Shown here piece after piece: positions 26,889 to 35,707 of a stretch of DNA of 64,000 nucleotides (the stretch's first letter is position 1; each line of letters opens with the position of its first letter). The DNA comes from Sphingomonas natans (GTDB taxonomy: Bacteria > Pseudomonadota > Alphaproteobacteria > Sphingomonadales > Sphingomonadaceae), in assembly GCF_030546695.1 (NCBI RefSeq), contig NZ_JAUOTP010000005.1, positions 186,001 through 250,000 on the forward strand. Direction: 5' to 3'. The notes below the pieces were generated by a model, which worked only from the letters and a program-made list of their open reading frames with translations, was not told where the DNA came from and did not search any database. Both the position numbers and the translations under genes were made by a program.

Positions 26889-28006
26889 CATCGTTCGACA
26901 TCCTGGCGGTCGGGGACGTCGGCGCAAAGCGGGACGATCTGGCGTCGATGTTCGCGCCCGTCCGCGACACGCTCCGAGCGGCGCCGGTCGTGTTCGGGCA
27001 GCTCGAGACGGTCATTTCGGATCGCGGCGCGATCGTTCCAAATGCCAAGCTCGCGATGCGGGCGCCGACGACGCTCGGCCCGGTACTTGCCGACGCCGGC
27101 TTCAGCATGATGTCCTTCGCCGGCAATCACTGCCTGGACTGGGGTTACGACGCATTCGGCGACACACTGAAGACGATGGCGGCCGCGCGCGTCCGACTGG
27201 CCGGCGCCGGCCCAGATCGCGGATCCGCTTTTGCGCCGGTCTACCAGACCGTCGACAATACGACGGTGGCGATGGTCGCGGCCAGCTCCATCCTCCCCGA
27301 GGGCTACGCCGCGACCGCTGACAGCCCGGGTTGCGCGCCGATGCGAGCGCATACTTTCTACGAGCAGATCGAGCATGATCAGCCGGGCACTCCGGCGCGC
27401 ATCCGCAGCCATCCCGACAGGGCTGATCTCGCCGCGCTGACCGCCGCGATCCGCGACGCAAGGGCACATGCCGACGTCGTTCTCGTCTCGCTCCATTGGG
27501 GCATCCACATGGTGCGCGGGAGCATCGCCGAATATCAGATAGAGGTTGCCGAGGCCGCAGTCGAAGCCGGCGCGGACGCGATCCTCGGCCACCACCCTCA
27601 TTTGATGAAGGGCGTAGGCTTCCATCGCGGCAAGCCAATCTTCTTCAGTCTCGGCAATTTCGCGATCGAGCAGCCCCACATCTGGGATCCGGCGATCGTA
27701 CACACCGCAAGCTTCCGTCACCTCGTCAGCCTCAACCCGACGTGGAGTCTGGAGGCGAGCTACATGCTGCCCGAGGAAACGCGGATGACTGCCATCGTCA
27801 GGCTCGTCGTGCGCGACGGTGCGATCGTGGAGACGCGCCTGATCCCGGCGTGGATCGGGGACAATAGCGTGCCTCGGCTGGCGCCGGCCGGTTCGGAAGC
27901 GTTTATCCGCATCCGTGATTACCTGATCGAGGTGACTGCCAGCGAGGGGCTCGCAACAGCGATCAACGAAGATGGCGACGAACTGATCGTCGCGGCGACG
28001 GTCTAG
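26885..28006 (+). CDS. CapA-family metallophosphoesterase-fold protein, cytosolic (paralogue 2)
   Basis: A 373-residue CapA-like protein with AVGDVG, GQLETV, AGNHCLDWG, SLHWGIHM and LGHHPHLMKGVGFHRGKPIF followed by SLGNF, which together provide the expected di-metal ligands. There is no signal peptide. It shares the insert PGCAPMRAHTFYEQIEHDQP almost exactly with paralogue 3 at 31265, so these two are closer to each other than to paralogue 1. It is translationally coupled to the ACS transporter. The gene ends convergently with the P450; the two TAG stops share the bases CTAG at 28003-28006. Confidence 0.86.
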   Translation: MTSFDILAVGDVGAKRDDLASMFAPVRDTLRAAPVVFGQLETVISDRGAIVPNAKLAMRAPTTLGPVLADAGFSMMSFAGNHCLDWGYDAFGDTLKTMAAARVRLAGAGPDRGSAFAPVYQTVDNTTVAMVAASSILPEGYAATADSPGCAPMRAHTFYEQIEHDQPGTPARIRSHPDRADLAALTAAIRDARAHADVVLVSLHWGIHMVRGSIAEYQIEVAEAAVEAGADAILGHHPHLMKGVGFHRGKPIFFSLGNFAIEQPHIWDPAIVHTASFRHLVSLNPTWSLEASYMLPEETRMTAIVRLVVRDGAIVETRLIPAWIGDNSVPRLAPAGSEAFIRIRDYLIEVTASEGLATAINEDGDELIVAATV

Positions 28007-29175
28007 GCGGGAGCGAACGTGAGCGGCACGCGCAGCGCGCCGATCTCGGGAAAACGCGTCGGAACGATGTCGCCCGCCAGATCGAAGGTCGGCAGGCGCG
28101 CCATCATCTCCTCCAGCGCCACCACCAGCTCTAGCCGCGCCAGCGCCGCGCCCACACACATGTGCGTGCCGCGCCCGAAATGCAGCGACTCCTTCATGTT
28201 CGGCCGCCCGAGCTTGAAGGTCGAGCCATCCTCGAACACATCCTCGTCGCGATTGGCCGAGGCGTAGACCAAAGCCACCGCCTCGCCCGCCGGGATCGTA
28301 CGGCCGCGAATCTCGACATCGCGCGTGGGCGTCCGAGCGAAGCCGCGATAGGGCGTATAGAGACGCAGGAATTCGTCCATCGCCGCCGGGATAAGCTCGG
28401 GCTCGGCGCGCAGCTTCGCCTGCAGGGCCTGATCGCGCGACAGATGGACCGCGACCGAGCCGATCAAGACGGTCGGCGCGATGATCCCGACCACCAGCAC
28501 CTGCCGGATCGTGCCGACGATCATCTCGTCGGGAAACGGTTCTCCGTCGACGCGCGTCGCCAGCAGCGCGCTGGTCGCATCTTCCTCTGGGTCGAGCGGC
28601 GCGGCCTTGCGATCAGCCACCAACTGGCGGGCCATCTCGTACAGCAGCAGGCTCGTTTCCTTAGTCGACTCCATGTCGTTCGACTGCACCGCGATATTGT
28701 AGCGCCGGCCGACATCAGAAAGGGATTCTATCTGAGCGGGCGGCAGGTTCATCCAGTGTGCGAACACACGGATCGGCATCCGCGCGGAAAAGTCTTCGCA
28801 TATGTCCCCGCCCCCCTTTGCTACCATCGCGTCGAGCAATTCGCGGCATATGTCGCGGATGATGGGCTCGAACCGCGCGACCTTGCGCTCGGTGAGCAAG
28901 GGGCTGAGCGTGCGGCGATAGGGCGTATGCTCGGGCGGATCGAGGTGGAGCGGCGGGCGCCGGCCGGTGAAAGCGACTGCGGGCACGACATTCTGCTTCG
29001 AGGTTATGAAAGTCCCGCTGTCGGCCGCCGCTGCCGCCACGTCTGAATGCTTCATCAGCGCCCAGAACCCACCCCAAGCGTCGCTGTGCGCGACCGGGCA
29101 TTCGCCGCGCAGGCGCGCATAGTCCGCGGTCGCGCTATCGAATGTTTCGGGAAGAAGAGGGTCGAAGTCTTGCAT
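28003..29175 (-). CDS. Cytochrome P450 with atypical I-helix
   Basis: A 390-residue bacterial class I P450. The haem loop is FGRGTHMCVG (333-342, axial Cys340), the ExxR pair is Glu268/Arg271, and HLDPPEHTPYRR is at 77-88. The I-helix reads VVGIIAPTV (228-236), without the usual acid-alcohol pair (A-G-x-D/E-T) that delivers protons for O2 cleavage. This suggests altered chemistry or substrate-assisted protonation. I chose ATG 29175; an upstream in-frame start at 29211 would overlap operator C. No ferredoxin gene is adjacent; a ferredoxin-reductase-type gene lies at 33954. Operator C, 22 bases upstream, implies LacI control. Confidence 0.9.
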   Translation of the reverse strand: MQDFDPLLPETFDSATADYARLRGECPVAHSDAWGGFWALMKHSDVAAAAADSGTFITSKQNVVPAVAFTGRRPPLHLDPPEHTPYRRTLSPLLTERKVARFEPIIRDICRELLDAMVAKGGGDICEDFSARMPIRVFAHWMNLPPAQIESLSDVGRRYNIAVQSNDMESTKETSLLLYEMARQLVADRKAAPLDPEEDATSALLATRVDGEPFPDEMIVGTIRQVLVVGIIAPTVLIGSVAVHLSRDQALQAKLRAEPELIPAAMDEFLRLYTPYRGFARTPTRDVEIRGRTIPAGEAVALVYASANRDEDVFEDGSTFKLGRPNMKESLHFGRGTHMCVGAALARLELVVALEEMMARLPTFDLAGDIVPTRFPEIGALRVPLTFAPA

Positions 29176-29196
29176 AACACTTGTCGTACGAACTGA

Positions 29197-29210
29197 TGAA
29201 AACGCTTGCA
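29197..29210. promoter_or_regulatory. LacI-type operator C, between P450 and lacI-family gene
   Basis: TGAAAACGCTTGCA, identical to the reverse complement of site A. It lies 22 bases upstream of the P450 start and 41 bases upstream of the LacI-family gene, so it probably mediates both autoregulation and P450 control. Confidence 0.72.
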
Positions 29211-29250
29211 ACCTCTATTCGCAGTCGAATGAGCAGGCTACGCAATTGGC

Positions 29251-30252
29251 ATGTCGGAGCGCCTTCCCCTTCCCAAGATGGGCGACGTCGCGGCGCGCGC
29301 GGGGGTATCGTCCGCCACCGTCTCCAGGTTCTTGAATACGCCGGGCATGGTCGCCGCTGCCACTGCCGAACGGATCCGTCGCGCCGTCGAGGAAACGGGC
29401 TATGTGCCCGATCTCATGGCGGGCGGGCTTGCTTCCAGCAAGAGTCGCCTCGTCGCTGCGCTGGTGCCGGACATGGCACAATCGATCTTCAACGCGACGA
29501 TCGAGGCGATGGTCGACGAACTGTCAATCGATGGGCACATCGTCATGCTCGGGCTTACAGGCATCGACAATGGGCGAATGCCGGCCTTGATCTCCGCGGC
29601 CCTTTCACGACGGGCCGACGCCATCATCCTGACCGGCATTCTTAGCGACCCGGCGACGCGCGATCTGATGCGCAGCCGCGGCGTCACCGTCATCGAGACG
29701 TGGGGACTTCCCGACGATCCAATCGATGTCGCCGTTGGCTTTTCGCATCGTGCTGTTGGCCAGGACATCGCCCACTTCCTGCGCAGCCGCGGCTATGCGA
29801 GGCCGCATCTGCTCTCCGCCGCCGGCACCCGCGCGATGGAACGAAGGCAGGGCTTCGTCGACGACTGGCTCGCCTCGGGAGGCGAACAGCCATCGGAACA
29901 GAGCTTCCCCAGCCAGACCCGCTTCGGCAACGGACGCGCCGCCTTCCGCCAGCTTCGAGAGCTGGACGTCGTCCCCGACGTGGTGGTTTGCAGCTCGGAT
30001 TGGCTTGCGCAGGGCGTTCTCGTCGAAGCCATGGCGGCCGGCGTGAAGGTGCCGGACGAGGTCGCCGTGGTTGGCTTCGGCAATCTCGCCATCGCCGCGG
30101 AGATGCGGCCGACTATCACCACGATCGATATCGACGGCGCACGGATCGGGCGCGAGGCGGTCAACGTCCTGCGCCGCCGCGCCGCCGGCGAAAAGATCCT
30201 CGATCGTCACATCGACGTCGGCTTCCGCCTGATAGCGCGCGAGAGCGCCTAG
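29251..30252 (+). CDS. LacI-family transcriptional regulator
   Basis: A 333-residue LacI/GalR regulator. The N-terminal HTH and hinge are clear: MGDVAARAGVSSATVSRFLN (10-29), then AERIRRAVEETGYVPD. The periplasmic-binding-protein-like effector domain follows (from about 62), ending in VAVVGFGNLAIAAEMRPTIT and TTIDIDGARIGREAV. The family binds palindromes with a central CG, and four such sites exist at 24076, 25522, 29197 and 32417, all in front of gene starts within 12 kb. It should act as a local repressor released by a pathway metabolite. Its TAG stop shares CTAG (30249-30252) with the convergent permease gene. Confidence 0.93.
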   Translation: MSERLPLPKMGDVAARAGVSSATVSRFLNTPGMVAAATAERIRRAVEETGYVPDLMAGGLASSKSRLVAALVPDMAQSIFNATIEAMVDELSIDGHIVMLGLTGIDNGRMPALISAALSRRADAIILTGILSDPATRDLMRSRGVTVIETWGLPDDPIDVAVGFSHRAVGQDIAHFLRSRGYARPHLLSAAGTRAMERRQGFVDDWLASGGEQPSEQSFPSQTRFGNGRAAFRQLRELDVVPDVVVCSSDWLAQGVLVEAMAAGVKVPDEVAVVGFGNLAIAAEMRPTITTIDIDGARIGREAVNVLRRRAAGEKILDRHIDVGFRLIARESA

Positions 30253-31268
30253 GGCGTCTCCGCCAGAGCCTGGCGCTTGCGCGCGAAGCGCGGTGCCAGC
30301 GACAGCAGGACGATTGCCGCCACGAGGATCGCGGCACCAATCGTCTCGGCCGGCGTCGGCGTCTTCAGCGCCCAGATCCAATGCAACAGATACGCCGCCG
30401 CAATCCCCGCAACGAGGCTGGAGGCGCGTTCCATGGGCACGCAATAGCTGTTCTCGCGAGGGTCGAGCAGGATGATCGCGGCGAAGATTGAGATGATCGT
30501 CAGCGTAAAGCCGATCCCGGCGAGCCACCAGATCACGGGATCGCTCCAGACGGCCAGGAAGCCCCAGCCGAGTTCGCCCGCCTGCGCCCCGAGCCCGGAT
30601 GCCGAAACGGCGCCGAGCGCAACCACCGACAAGGGCAGCGCGATCATCTTTTCTTCGACAAAATATTTGCGGATGCTGGCGGACTCGCGGCTCTTCGCCA
30701 CGCGGGTCATGACCGCCAGCCGGATGAAGTAACCGACCGTGTAGAGAATGACCGTGAGGATCGCGAGCGGCGGCATTCCGAACCCGCCGCGCTGCTGGAC
30801 TACGAAGGCGAGCGCGACCGCGATCATCACGAGCGCCGCCCAGCTCCACCAACTGACGCGCCGCCCGAACATCAGATCGACGAGCGGCGCGATGATCAGG
30901 ATGTCGCCGCGCATTAGCAGCTGGATGAACGGGATACTCACCCCCTGGAAGGTGAAGGACAACGGCACGGTGAACAGCACGAGCGCGGTACCAACCCCCG
31001 ACAGGAAGGTCGCTCCGGTTGGGATCGGCACGCGCGTGCCGGCGACCGTGACCGCATTGGCATCGCGGTGCCAGCCGGACAGCCAGATGAAAGCGTAGGT
31101 CAGCACGAGACTCACGATCAGCGACGCGGGCAAGGTCTCCAGCCCGGTCAGCGGGCGCCCAAGCCCAGGATGGACCTTGCTCGTCACGAGTTTCGTGAGG
31201 ATGATATTGGGCAAATAACTGAGGAAATAGAGCAGCACGATGCCTTCGAGGGATATCCGGCGGATCAT
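30249..31268 (-). CDS. Multi-pass membrane permease, DMT/EamA-like
   Basis: A 339-residue protein with about ten hydrophobic segments. The central part, with LMRGDILIIAPLVDLMFGRR and WWSWAALVMIAVALAFVVQQ, resembles the middle of drug/metabolite-transporter (EamA) proteins, though the N-terminus and the long loop after residue 190 are unusual. I cannot assign a substrate. It is encoded after the CapA-family paralogue 3 with a four-base overlap (31265-31268) and is probably controlled from operator D. A metabolite exporter or importer of the same pathway is likely. Confidence 0.65.
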   Translation of the reverse strand: MIRRISLEGIVLLYFLSYLPNIILTKLVTSKVHPGLGRPLTGLETLPASLIVSLVLTYAFIWLSGWHRDANAVTVAGTRVPIPTGATFLSGVGTALVLFTVPLSFTFQGVSIPFIQLLMRGDILIIAPLVDLMFGRRVSWWSWAALVMIAVALAFVVQQRGGFGMPPLAILTVILYTVGYFIRLAVMTRVAKSRESASIRKYFVEEKMIALPLSVVALGAVSASGLGAQAGELGWGFLAVWSDPVIWWLAGIGFTLTIISIFAAIILLDPRENSYCVPMERASSLVAGIAAAYLLHWIWALKTPTPAETIGAAILVAAIVLLSLAPRFARKRQALAETP

Positions 31269-32383
31269 GCCAGTGCCTCCAGCACGACCCGATCACCCTC
31301 GGCGCGGAAACGGCCGTTGAGATCCGCCTCGCGCGTCACCGCCGTCATATATTCGATCACCTCGCCGAAGCGCGGATCCTCCGGCGCAAGGACGCGGGGA
31401 ACCGCATCGCGATCGATCCATAGCGGCAGGAACCCGGCCTCGGTGATCCTGCCCTCCGCGACTTCCAGGCGGGCGATCATCGACATTCGCGCGGCGGCGG
31501 GAAAATTGTACAGACTGTCGAAATCCGGCACCCAATCTTCCGCCAGCGACTGGATCTCCTTGAAGCTCCTGCTGGCGGCATGCGCGGGATCCATGCGCAG
31601 ATCACAGGCGAAGTTGCACAACGAATAGAAGACCGGCTTGCCGTCGATTAGCTCCGCGCCCTTCAGGATATGCGCATGCCCGCCGATGATCGCGTCGGCA
31701 CCCGCCGCGATCGCGGCGCGGGCGACATCCAGTTGATAGTCGGCGATCGTCGCGCGGACGAAGTGAATGCCCCAGTGGTGCGACACCAGCACTATATCCG
31801 CCTGTCGCTTGGCAGCACGGATATCCTCTTCCATCGCCGCCAGATCGTCGCGATGCGGATAGGAATGGACGCGCGGCGGCGTGCCCGGCTGATCATGTTC
31901 GATCTGCTCGTAGATCGTATGCGCCCGCATCGGCGCACAGCCGGGCCGGCGCTCGTCCGCCCAATAGCTCATCGGCAGGATTGACGAATAAGCCAGTATC
32001 GCGACGCGTGTGCCATCGCACAATTGGCGAATCACCGGCTTGCGCGCGGCGGCGATATTTTCGCCTGCGCCGACCACCGCGACACCCGCCGCCTCTAGAC
32101 GCGCTTTCGTCTCGAAGAAGGCCTCGCTGCCCCAGTCGAGTACGTGATTTCCGGCGCATGATATGATGTCGAAGCCGGCCCGTCCCACCGCCGCGGCTCC
32201 CTCGGATGGACATAGCACGGCGTGGCGCGCCTGTGGCAGGCGTGTTCCCCGCTCGGCGAAGCTCGTTTCTAGCTGGCCGAAGACCAGATCGGCGCCATTC
32301 AACAGGTCGCGCGTCGCCGCGAAGCACTCGTCCGGCACATCGCGATCCGGCGCGATATCACCGGTCGCCAATATTGTCGGCAT
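31265..32383 (-). CDS. CapA-family metallophosphoesterase-fold protein, cytosolic (paralogue 3)
   Basis: A 372-residue CapA-like protein with ATGDIAPD, GQLETS, AGNHVLDWG, HHWGIHF and IGGHAHILKGAELIDGKPVF; the usual G-N-F after it is C-N-F. It has no signal peptide. The segment PGCAPMRAHTIYEQIEHDQP is nearly identical to that of paralogue 2, so the pair probably arose by duplication within this regulon. It heads a two-gene operon with the permease, 34 bases downstream of operator D. Poly-gamma-glutamate synthesis is not supported because no ligase genes are present. Confidence 0.86.
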   Translation of the reverse strand: MPTILATGDIAPDRDVPDECFAATRDLLNGADLVFGQLETSFAERGTRLPQARHAVLCPSEGAAAVGRAGFDIISCAGNHVLDWGSEAFFETKARLEAAGVAVVGAGENIAAARKPVIRQLCDGTRVAILAYSSILPMSYWADERRPGCAPMRAHTIYEQIEHDQPGTPPRVHSYPHRDDLAAMEEDIRAAKRQADIVLVSHHWGIHFVRATIADYQLDVARAAIAAGADAIIGGHAHILKGAELIDGKPVFYSLCNFACDLRMDPAHAASRSFKEIQSLAEDWVPDFDSLYNFPAAARMSMIARLEVAEGRITEAGFLPLWIDRDAVPRVLAPEDPRFGEVIEYMTAVTREADLNGRFRAEGDRVVLEALA

Positions 32384-32416
32384 ATGCTGTCCTGCCTTGC
32401 AATTACGAAGAGCCCT

Positions 32417-32432
32417 TTGAAAGCGCTTTCAA
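32417..32432. promoter_or_regulatory. LacI-type operator D, perfect 16-bp palindrome
   Basis: TTGAAAGCGCTTTCAA reads identically on both strands. It is the most symmetric of the four sites and lies 34 bases upstream of the CapA-family paralogue 3 start. It is likely the strongest binding site of the regulator at 29251. Confidence 0.78.
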
Positions 32433-32530
32433 CCTGTACAAGCTGTGCGTGGCTTCATCAATCCGGGAGACTCAGCTCAGATTCGGTAATTACGCACGTG
32501 CTGCTGTGATTAGCTGCCGAGCAGCTGAGC

Positions 32531-32588
<58 letters not shown>

Positions 32589-33105
32589 TCGTCTAATCGC
32601 TTGCCAGCAATCGGCCTTCTGCAAAGCTATCGAGCGGGCTCACGAGGATGGCGAAAAGTTGGCGCCCGTCTCGTCCGCTTCGAATTCACCCCTTGGCCTC
32701 ACCGCGTTGAAGATCTTACTCGGCTCTTCTCGGACCTCGGCAATGACAGGCCCCGACGCGCGGCGTGCGCAAAGGCGGCCATTTCGCGGCACCAGGGCCG
32801 AACGCGGTGCCGGGTTCAGCCTCGATCACGCCAACGATATGTAAACGAGCGCGCGCCTGTGGCAAAATCAGCTCGGTGGCGTGCCGCCAACGATGGAACA
32901 TCGCCGGGAAGCAGGCCGCGCCAACCTCACATCGTGCCGGACGATCGTATTCACGAGCGGCTCGGCATCTCGCGTCAAACGCTGAGCAGACCTCCGCAAG
33001 GCGCTTAGGAAGTTTGCTGCGCAGCGCCCGCTCGTCGGATTAGGGCGCCCGAAGCAGACAGGCCGCTTTCCACCACTCTTGGCCGTAGGGCGACGGCAGC
33101 GGGCG

Positions 33106-33429
33106 CTACCGCTTTGACGGCGATGCCGCGTCAACCAGTTCGTCGAGCTTGGCCCGATCGGCTTCGGAATAGTCCTTCTTCGGCTTACGCATGGCCCTGT
33201 CCACGCTCGTCCGCTTGTCCGCATTCACGTTCGGCTTGCCAGCCGGCTCCAACGACCCTTCCCGACCGAATAAGGTATAACCGGCCCGATCAGGCTGGGC
33301 GGCGATGAAGGCGTAGCGAGCGACCACGGCCAGCAACGCGATTATGATCAGCCAAAGCATCCAGACGAAGATGCCGGATGGTCCTCCACGGCTGGCGCGC
33401 GATGTCCGTTTCGTTGTCGCCTTCGCCAC
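33106..33429 (-). CDS. Small single-span membrane protein, unknown function
   Basis: About 107 residues. A basic N-terminus (AKATTKRTSRASRGG) precedes one strong transmembrane segment, IFVWMLWLIIIALLAVVARY, and then a charged tail with KPKKDYSEADRAKLDELV. I chose GTG 33429 because GGAG lies eight bases upstream; a GTG at 33483 is also in frame but has no ribosome-binding site. No family is recognised. Neighbouring DNA is gene-poor, so the gene stands alone. Confidence 0.5.
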   Translation of the reverse strand: MAKATTKRTSRASRGGPSGIFVWMLWLIIIALLAVVARYAFIAAQPDRAGYTLFGREGSLEPAGKPNVNADKRTSVDRAMRKPKKDYSEADRAKLDELVDAASPSKR

Positions 33430-33953
33430 CGCTTCGTCTCCGCCGTCTCGCCCAACCGCGGGCGTAAACCGCCGCCTCAGCACGATGGCGGGAAGCTCGT
33501 CCAGAGGCTTGTGACGAGCCAGCGTACGATCTTTCTTTTCGCGGGACCGTGGCGTCGGCGCGCATACCGAAAGCGGCCGGGCCGCTCACCACCAGAGATC
33601 ACCGCGAAAACCGCCGTTGTTGCCACTTAGCGATTGTGGATATTTCGCATCGTTCCGGGCCATTGGGATTTTTTCTGGGCTGCGCACACGCTTTTGTAGC
33701 CATTTGCGCTGGTGCCCACCGGACGGGTCCCCTCTTCTCGTGCTCCTTTTTCCAATCCGACGGTCAAATGTCATCGCGTCGCGCAACAACGGCGCCTCTT
33801 AGCCGATGGCTCAAATGCGATCACACGTCCCAAGCGGGCGGAAGATGGGCGTGGCATCGGCACTGGCGGCTGATGTTGGTCTGCGCCCGTTCTAAGCCCC
33901 GGCGTACCTTACCGAGCTGATGATCCAGGCGCTTCAGCGCAGACTATGGCAGT
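33430..33953. other. Gap without recognisable genes
   Basis: About 520 bases with several overlapping short open frames on both strands, none with a plausible start or family motif. A very short minus-strand frame ending in GGFRGDLWW (before TGA near 33588) is protein-like but too small to support. Confidence 0.4.
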
Positions 33954-35186
33954 TTAGGCTACGCGCATCTCTTTGAGTGGGACCGTCGCGTCTCCTAGCA
34001 TGGCCGGATGGACCACAGCACCACCGGTGACCAATGCACGACCCTGAACGTAATCCTTCGTGGCATTGACGCAGTCGAGTGCGATCACGCGGTCGTTTTT
34101 CAAATAGACAAGGCTGAAGCTGCGCGTTGACGGATCGCCGCGCTGCACGACGGCGTCGTAACCGATCGAAAGGCCGACCGTTTGCAGGCGCAAATCATAT
34201 TGGTTCGACCAGAACCACGGCACGGCATCGTAGGTTGCGATTGCGCCGGTGATCGTCTTGGCGACGACATTCGCCTGGTCGTTCGCATTCTGCACGGATT
34301 CGACGCGAATGGCCGCCCCCTCGGCGAAACCGTTGCTGTGCAGCGCACAATCGCCGATTGCGAATATGTCCGGCAGGCTGGTCCGGCACTGCCCGTCGAC
34401 CGCAACGCCATTGCCGCCTGCGGCGCCTGCTGCCGTTAAGGGCTCGATGGCCGGGACGATGCCGATGCCCACAATCACCATCTGGCAGGCGAGCAATTCG
34501 CCATCGACCATACGGACGCCGGTGACCTTGCCCTCCGCGCCTTCCAGATGATCTACGCGGGCACCCAGCCGCACGTCGACGCCGTGCGCCCGGTGCTCGT
34601 GCTCGTAGAAGCGCGACAGTTCTTCGCCGGCCACGCGCGCCAGCACGCGATCGAGTGCCTCGAGCAGCACGACCTGCTTGCCGAACTTGGCGAGCACGGC
34701 CGCCGCCTCCAGCCCGATATAGCCGCCGCCAATCACGACCGCGCGGGTCATGCCATCCAGCTCTCCCATCATGCGATCGGCATCGGCGCGGGTGCGAACC
34801 GTGTGGACGCCAGTCAGATCATTGCCCTGACAGGACAGTCGCCGCGCCGCGCCTCCGGTTGCCCAGATGAGCTGGCCATAGCCGATCGTCTCGCCGCCGT
34901 CGGTGGTGACCGTGTGGGCGTCCGGATCCACGCCCGTGACGCGCTGGCCGAGCAGCATCGCGATGCCGCGCTCGTCCCAGAAGGCCGGCTGGCGGATCAG
35001 GATCCGCTCGAACGTCCGCTCGCGGGCAAGATAGTCCTTTGAGAGAGGCGGGCGCTCGTAAGGGAGTTCGGGCTCTTCGCCGATCATTGCGATCGTGCCG
35101 TCGAACTTGTTCTGCCGCAGCGCGATCGCCGCCTGCGCGCCGCCATGCCCGGCGCCCACGATCACGATGTCAAACTTGCCGCCCAA
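33954..35186 (-). CDS. FAD/NAD-dependent ferredoxin (rubredoxin) reductase-type oxidoreductase
   Basis: About 410 residues of the class that supplies electrons to P450 or dioxygenase ferredoxins (putidaredoxin-reductase-like). Seen motifs: FAD-binding IVGAGHGG (9-16), [13 protein letters not shown] (41-53), ATGG (109-112), NAD-binding [10 protein letters not shown] (151-160) and the second FAD motif DIFAIGDC. The C-terminal reductase domain continues to the end. I chose TTG 35186 since AAGGAG is placed seven bases upstream; a GTG at 35222 in frame is the alternative. No [2Fe-2S] ferredoxin is encoded nearby. It may serve the P450 at 28003. Confidence 0.88.
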   Translation of the reverse strand: MGGKFDIVIVGAGHGGAQAAIALRQNKFDGTIAMIGEEPELPYERPPLSKDYLARERTFERILIRQPAFWDERGIAMLLGQRVTGVDPDAHTVTTDGGETIGYGQLIWATGGAARRLSCQGNDLTGVHTVRTRADADRMMGELDGMTRAVVIGGGYIGLEAAAVLAKFGKQVVLLEALDRVLARVAGEELSRFYEHEHRAHGVDVRLGARVDHLEGAEGKVTGVRMVDGELLACQMVIVGIGIVPAIEPLTAAGAAGGNGVAVDGQCRTSLPDIFAIGDCALHSNGFAEGAAIRVESVQNANDQANVVAKTITGAIATYDAVPWFWSNQYDLRLQTVGLSIGYDAVVQRGDPSTRSFSLVYLKNDRVIALDCVNATKDYVQGRALVTGGAVVHPAMLGDATVPLKEMRVA

Positions 35187-35703
35187 TTGCTCACTCCTTG
35201 CTTCACCGCATGATGCTGTCACACCAGGTCACCATATTCGTCAGACGGTGGGCCATCGTCGGCGATGACAGACTCTATGCAGAGCAAACCGCTTTTCAGC
35301 AGCTACGACAGCTCATCGTTTATCGATCACGCTGCCGATCTTAAATCTGCAATCCCGACCTCCCGTAGCGCAGCTAGCGCCGACGGCCCGACGGCACACC
35401 CCGCAAACCGGGTGAACTGCGTCGCCGATCCACTTCGCGAGGTTCTTCCGTCTCAAAAGGAGATCGCCGGCAAGCGAAGTCGGACCAGTCGGAGAATCCT
35501 TTGGATACGCGCCGCCTGCCTCAGAAGGATCACTCGCCTTTCAAGAAATGGGCGTAGCGCCCTGCCCCGGCGTGCCGAAGCCGGTCTCGATTGTCTACGC
35601 CGGCCGGATCCAGTGCAAACGGGCGTGTAGGACATCCCGTTCTTGAGGAATTCCGGCATTTGATCGTCAGGCAGATCGTTTAGATCGATCGTCACCCACC
35701 AGC
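35187..35703. other. Gap between reductase and desaturase genes
   Basis: About 517 bases on the 3' side of the sterol-desaturase gene. Apart from the possible coupled short frame at 35453-35707 nothing is recognisable. The reductase promoter should lie just above 35186. Confidence 0.4.
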
Positions 35704-35707
35704 TCAC
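35453..35707 (-). CDS. Possible short coupled gene after the sterol desaturase, unknown
   Basis: GTG 35707 overlaps the desaturase stop (GTGA) and opens an 84-codon frame. The first 33 residues (SWWVTIDLNDLPDDQMPEFL and on to CTGSG) look like real protein, but the rest is Arg-rich and unlike protein. In another frame the following DNA reads DRLRHAGAGRYAHFLKGE and then stops, so a frameshift near 35600 may have broken a gene of about 55-60 codons. I do not recognise the family. Confidence 0.25.
   Translation of the reverse strand: MSWWVTIDLNDLPDDQMPEFLKNGMSYTPVCTGSGRRRQSRPASARRGRALRPFLERRVILLRQAARIQRILRLVRLRLPAISF

Noticed and set aside
17192-32383. Poly-gamma-glutamate capsule synthesis from CapA-like genes
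   Set aside because: No CapB/CapC-type ligase genes, no signal peptides or membrane anchors, and the context is catabolic.
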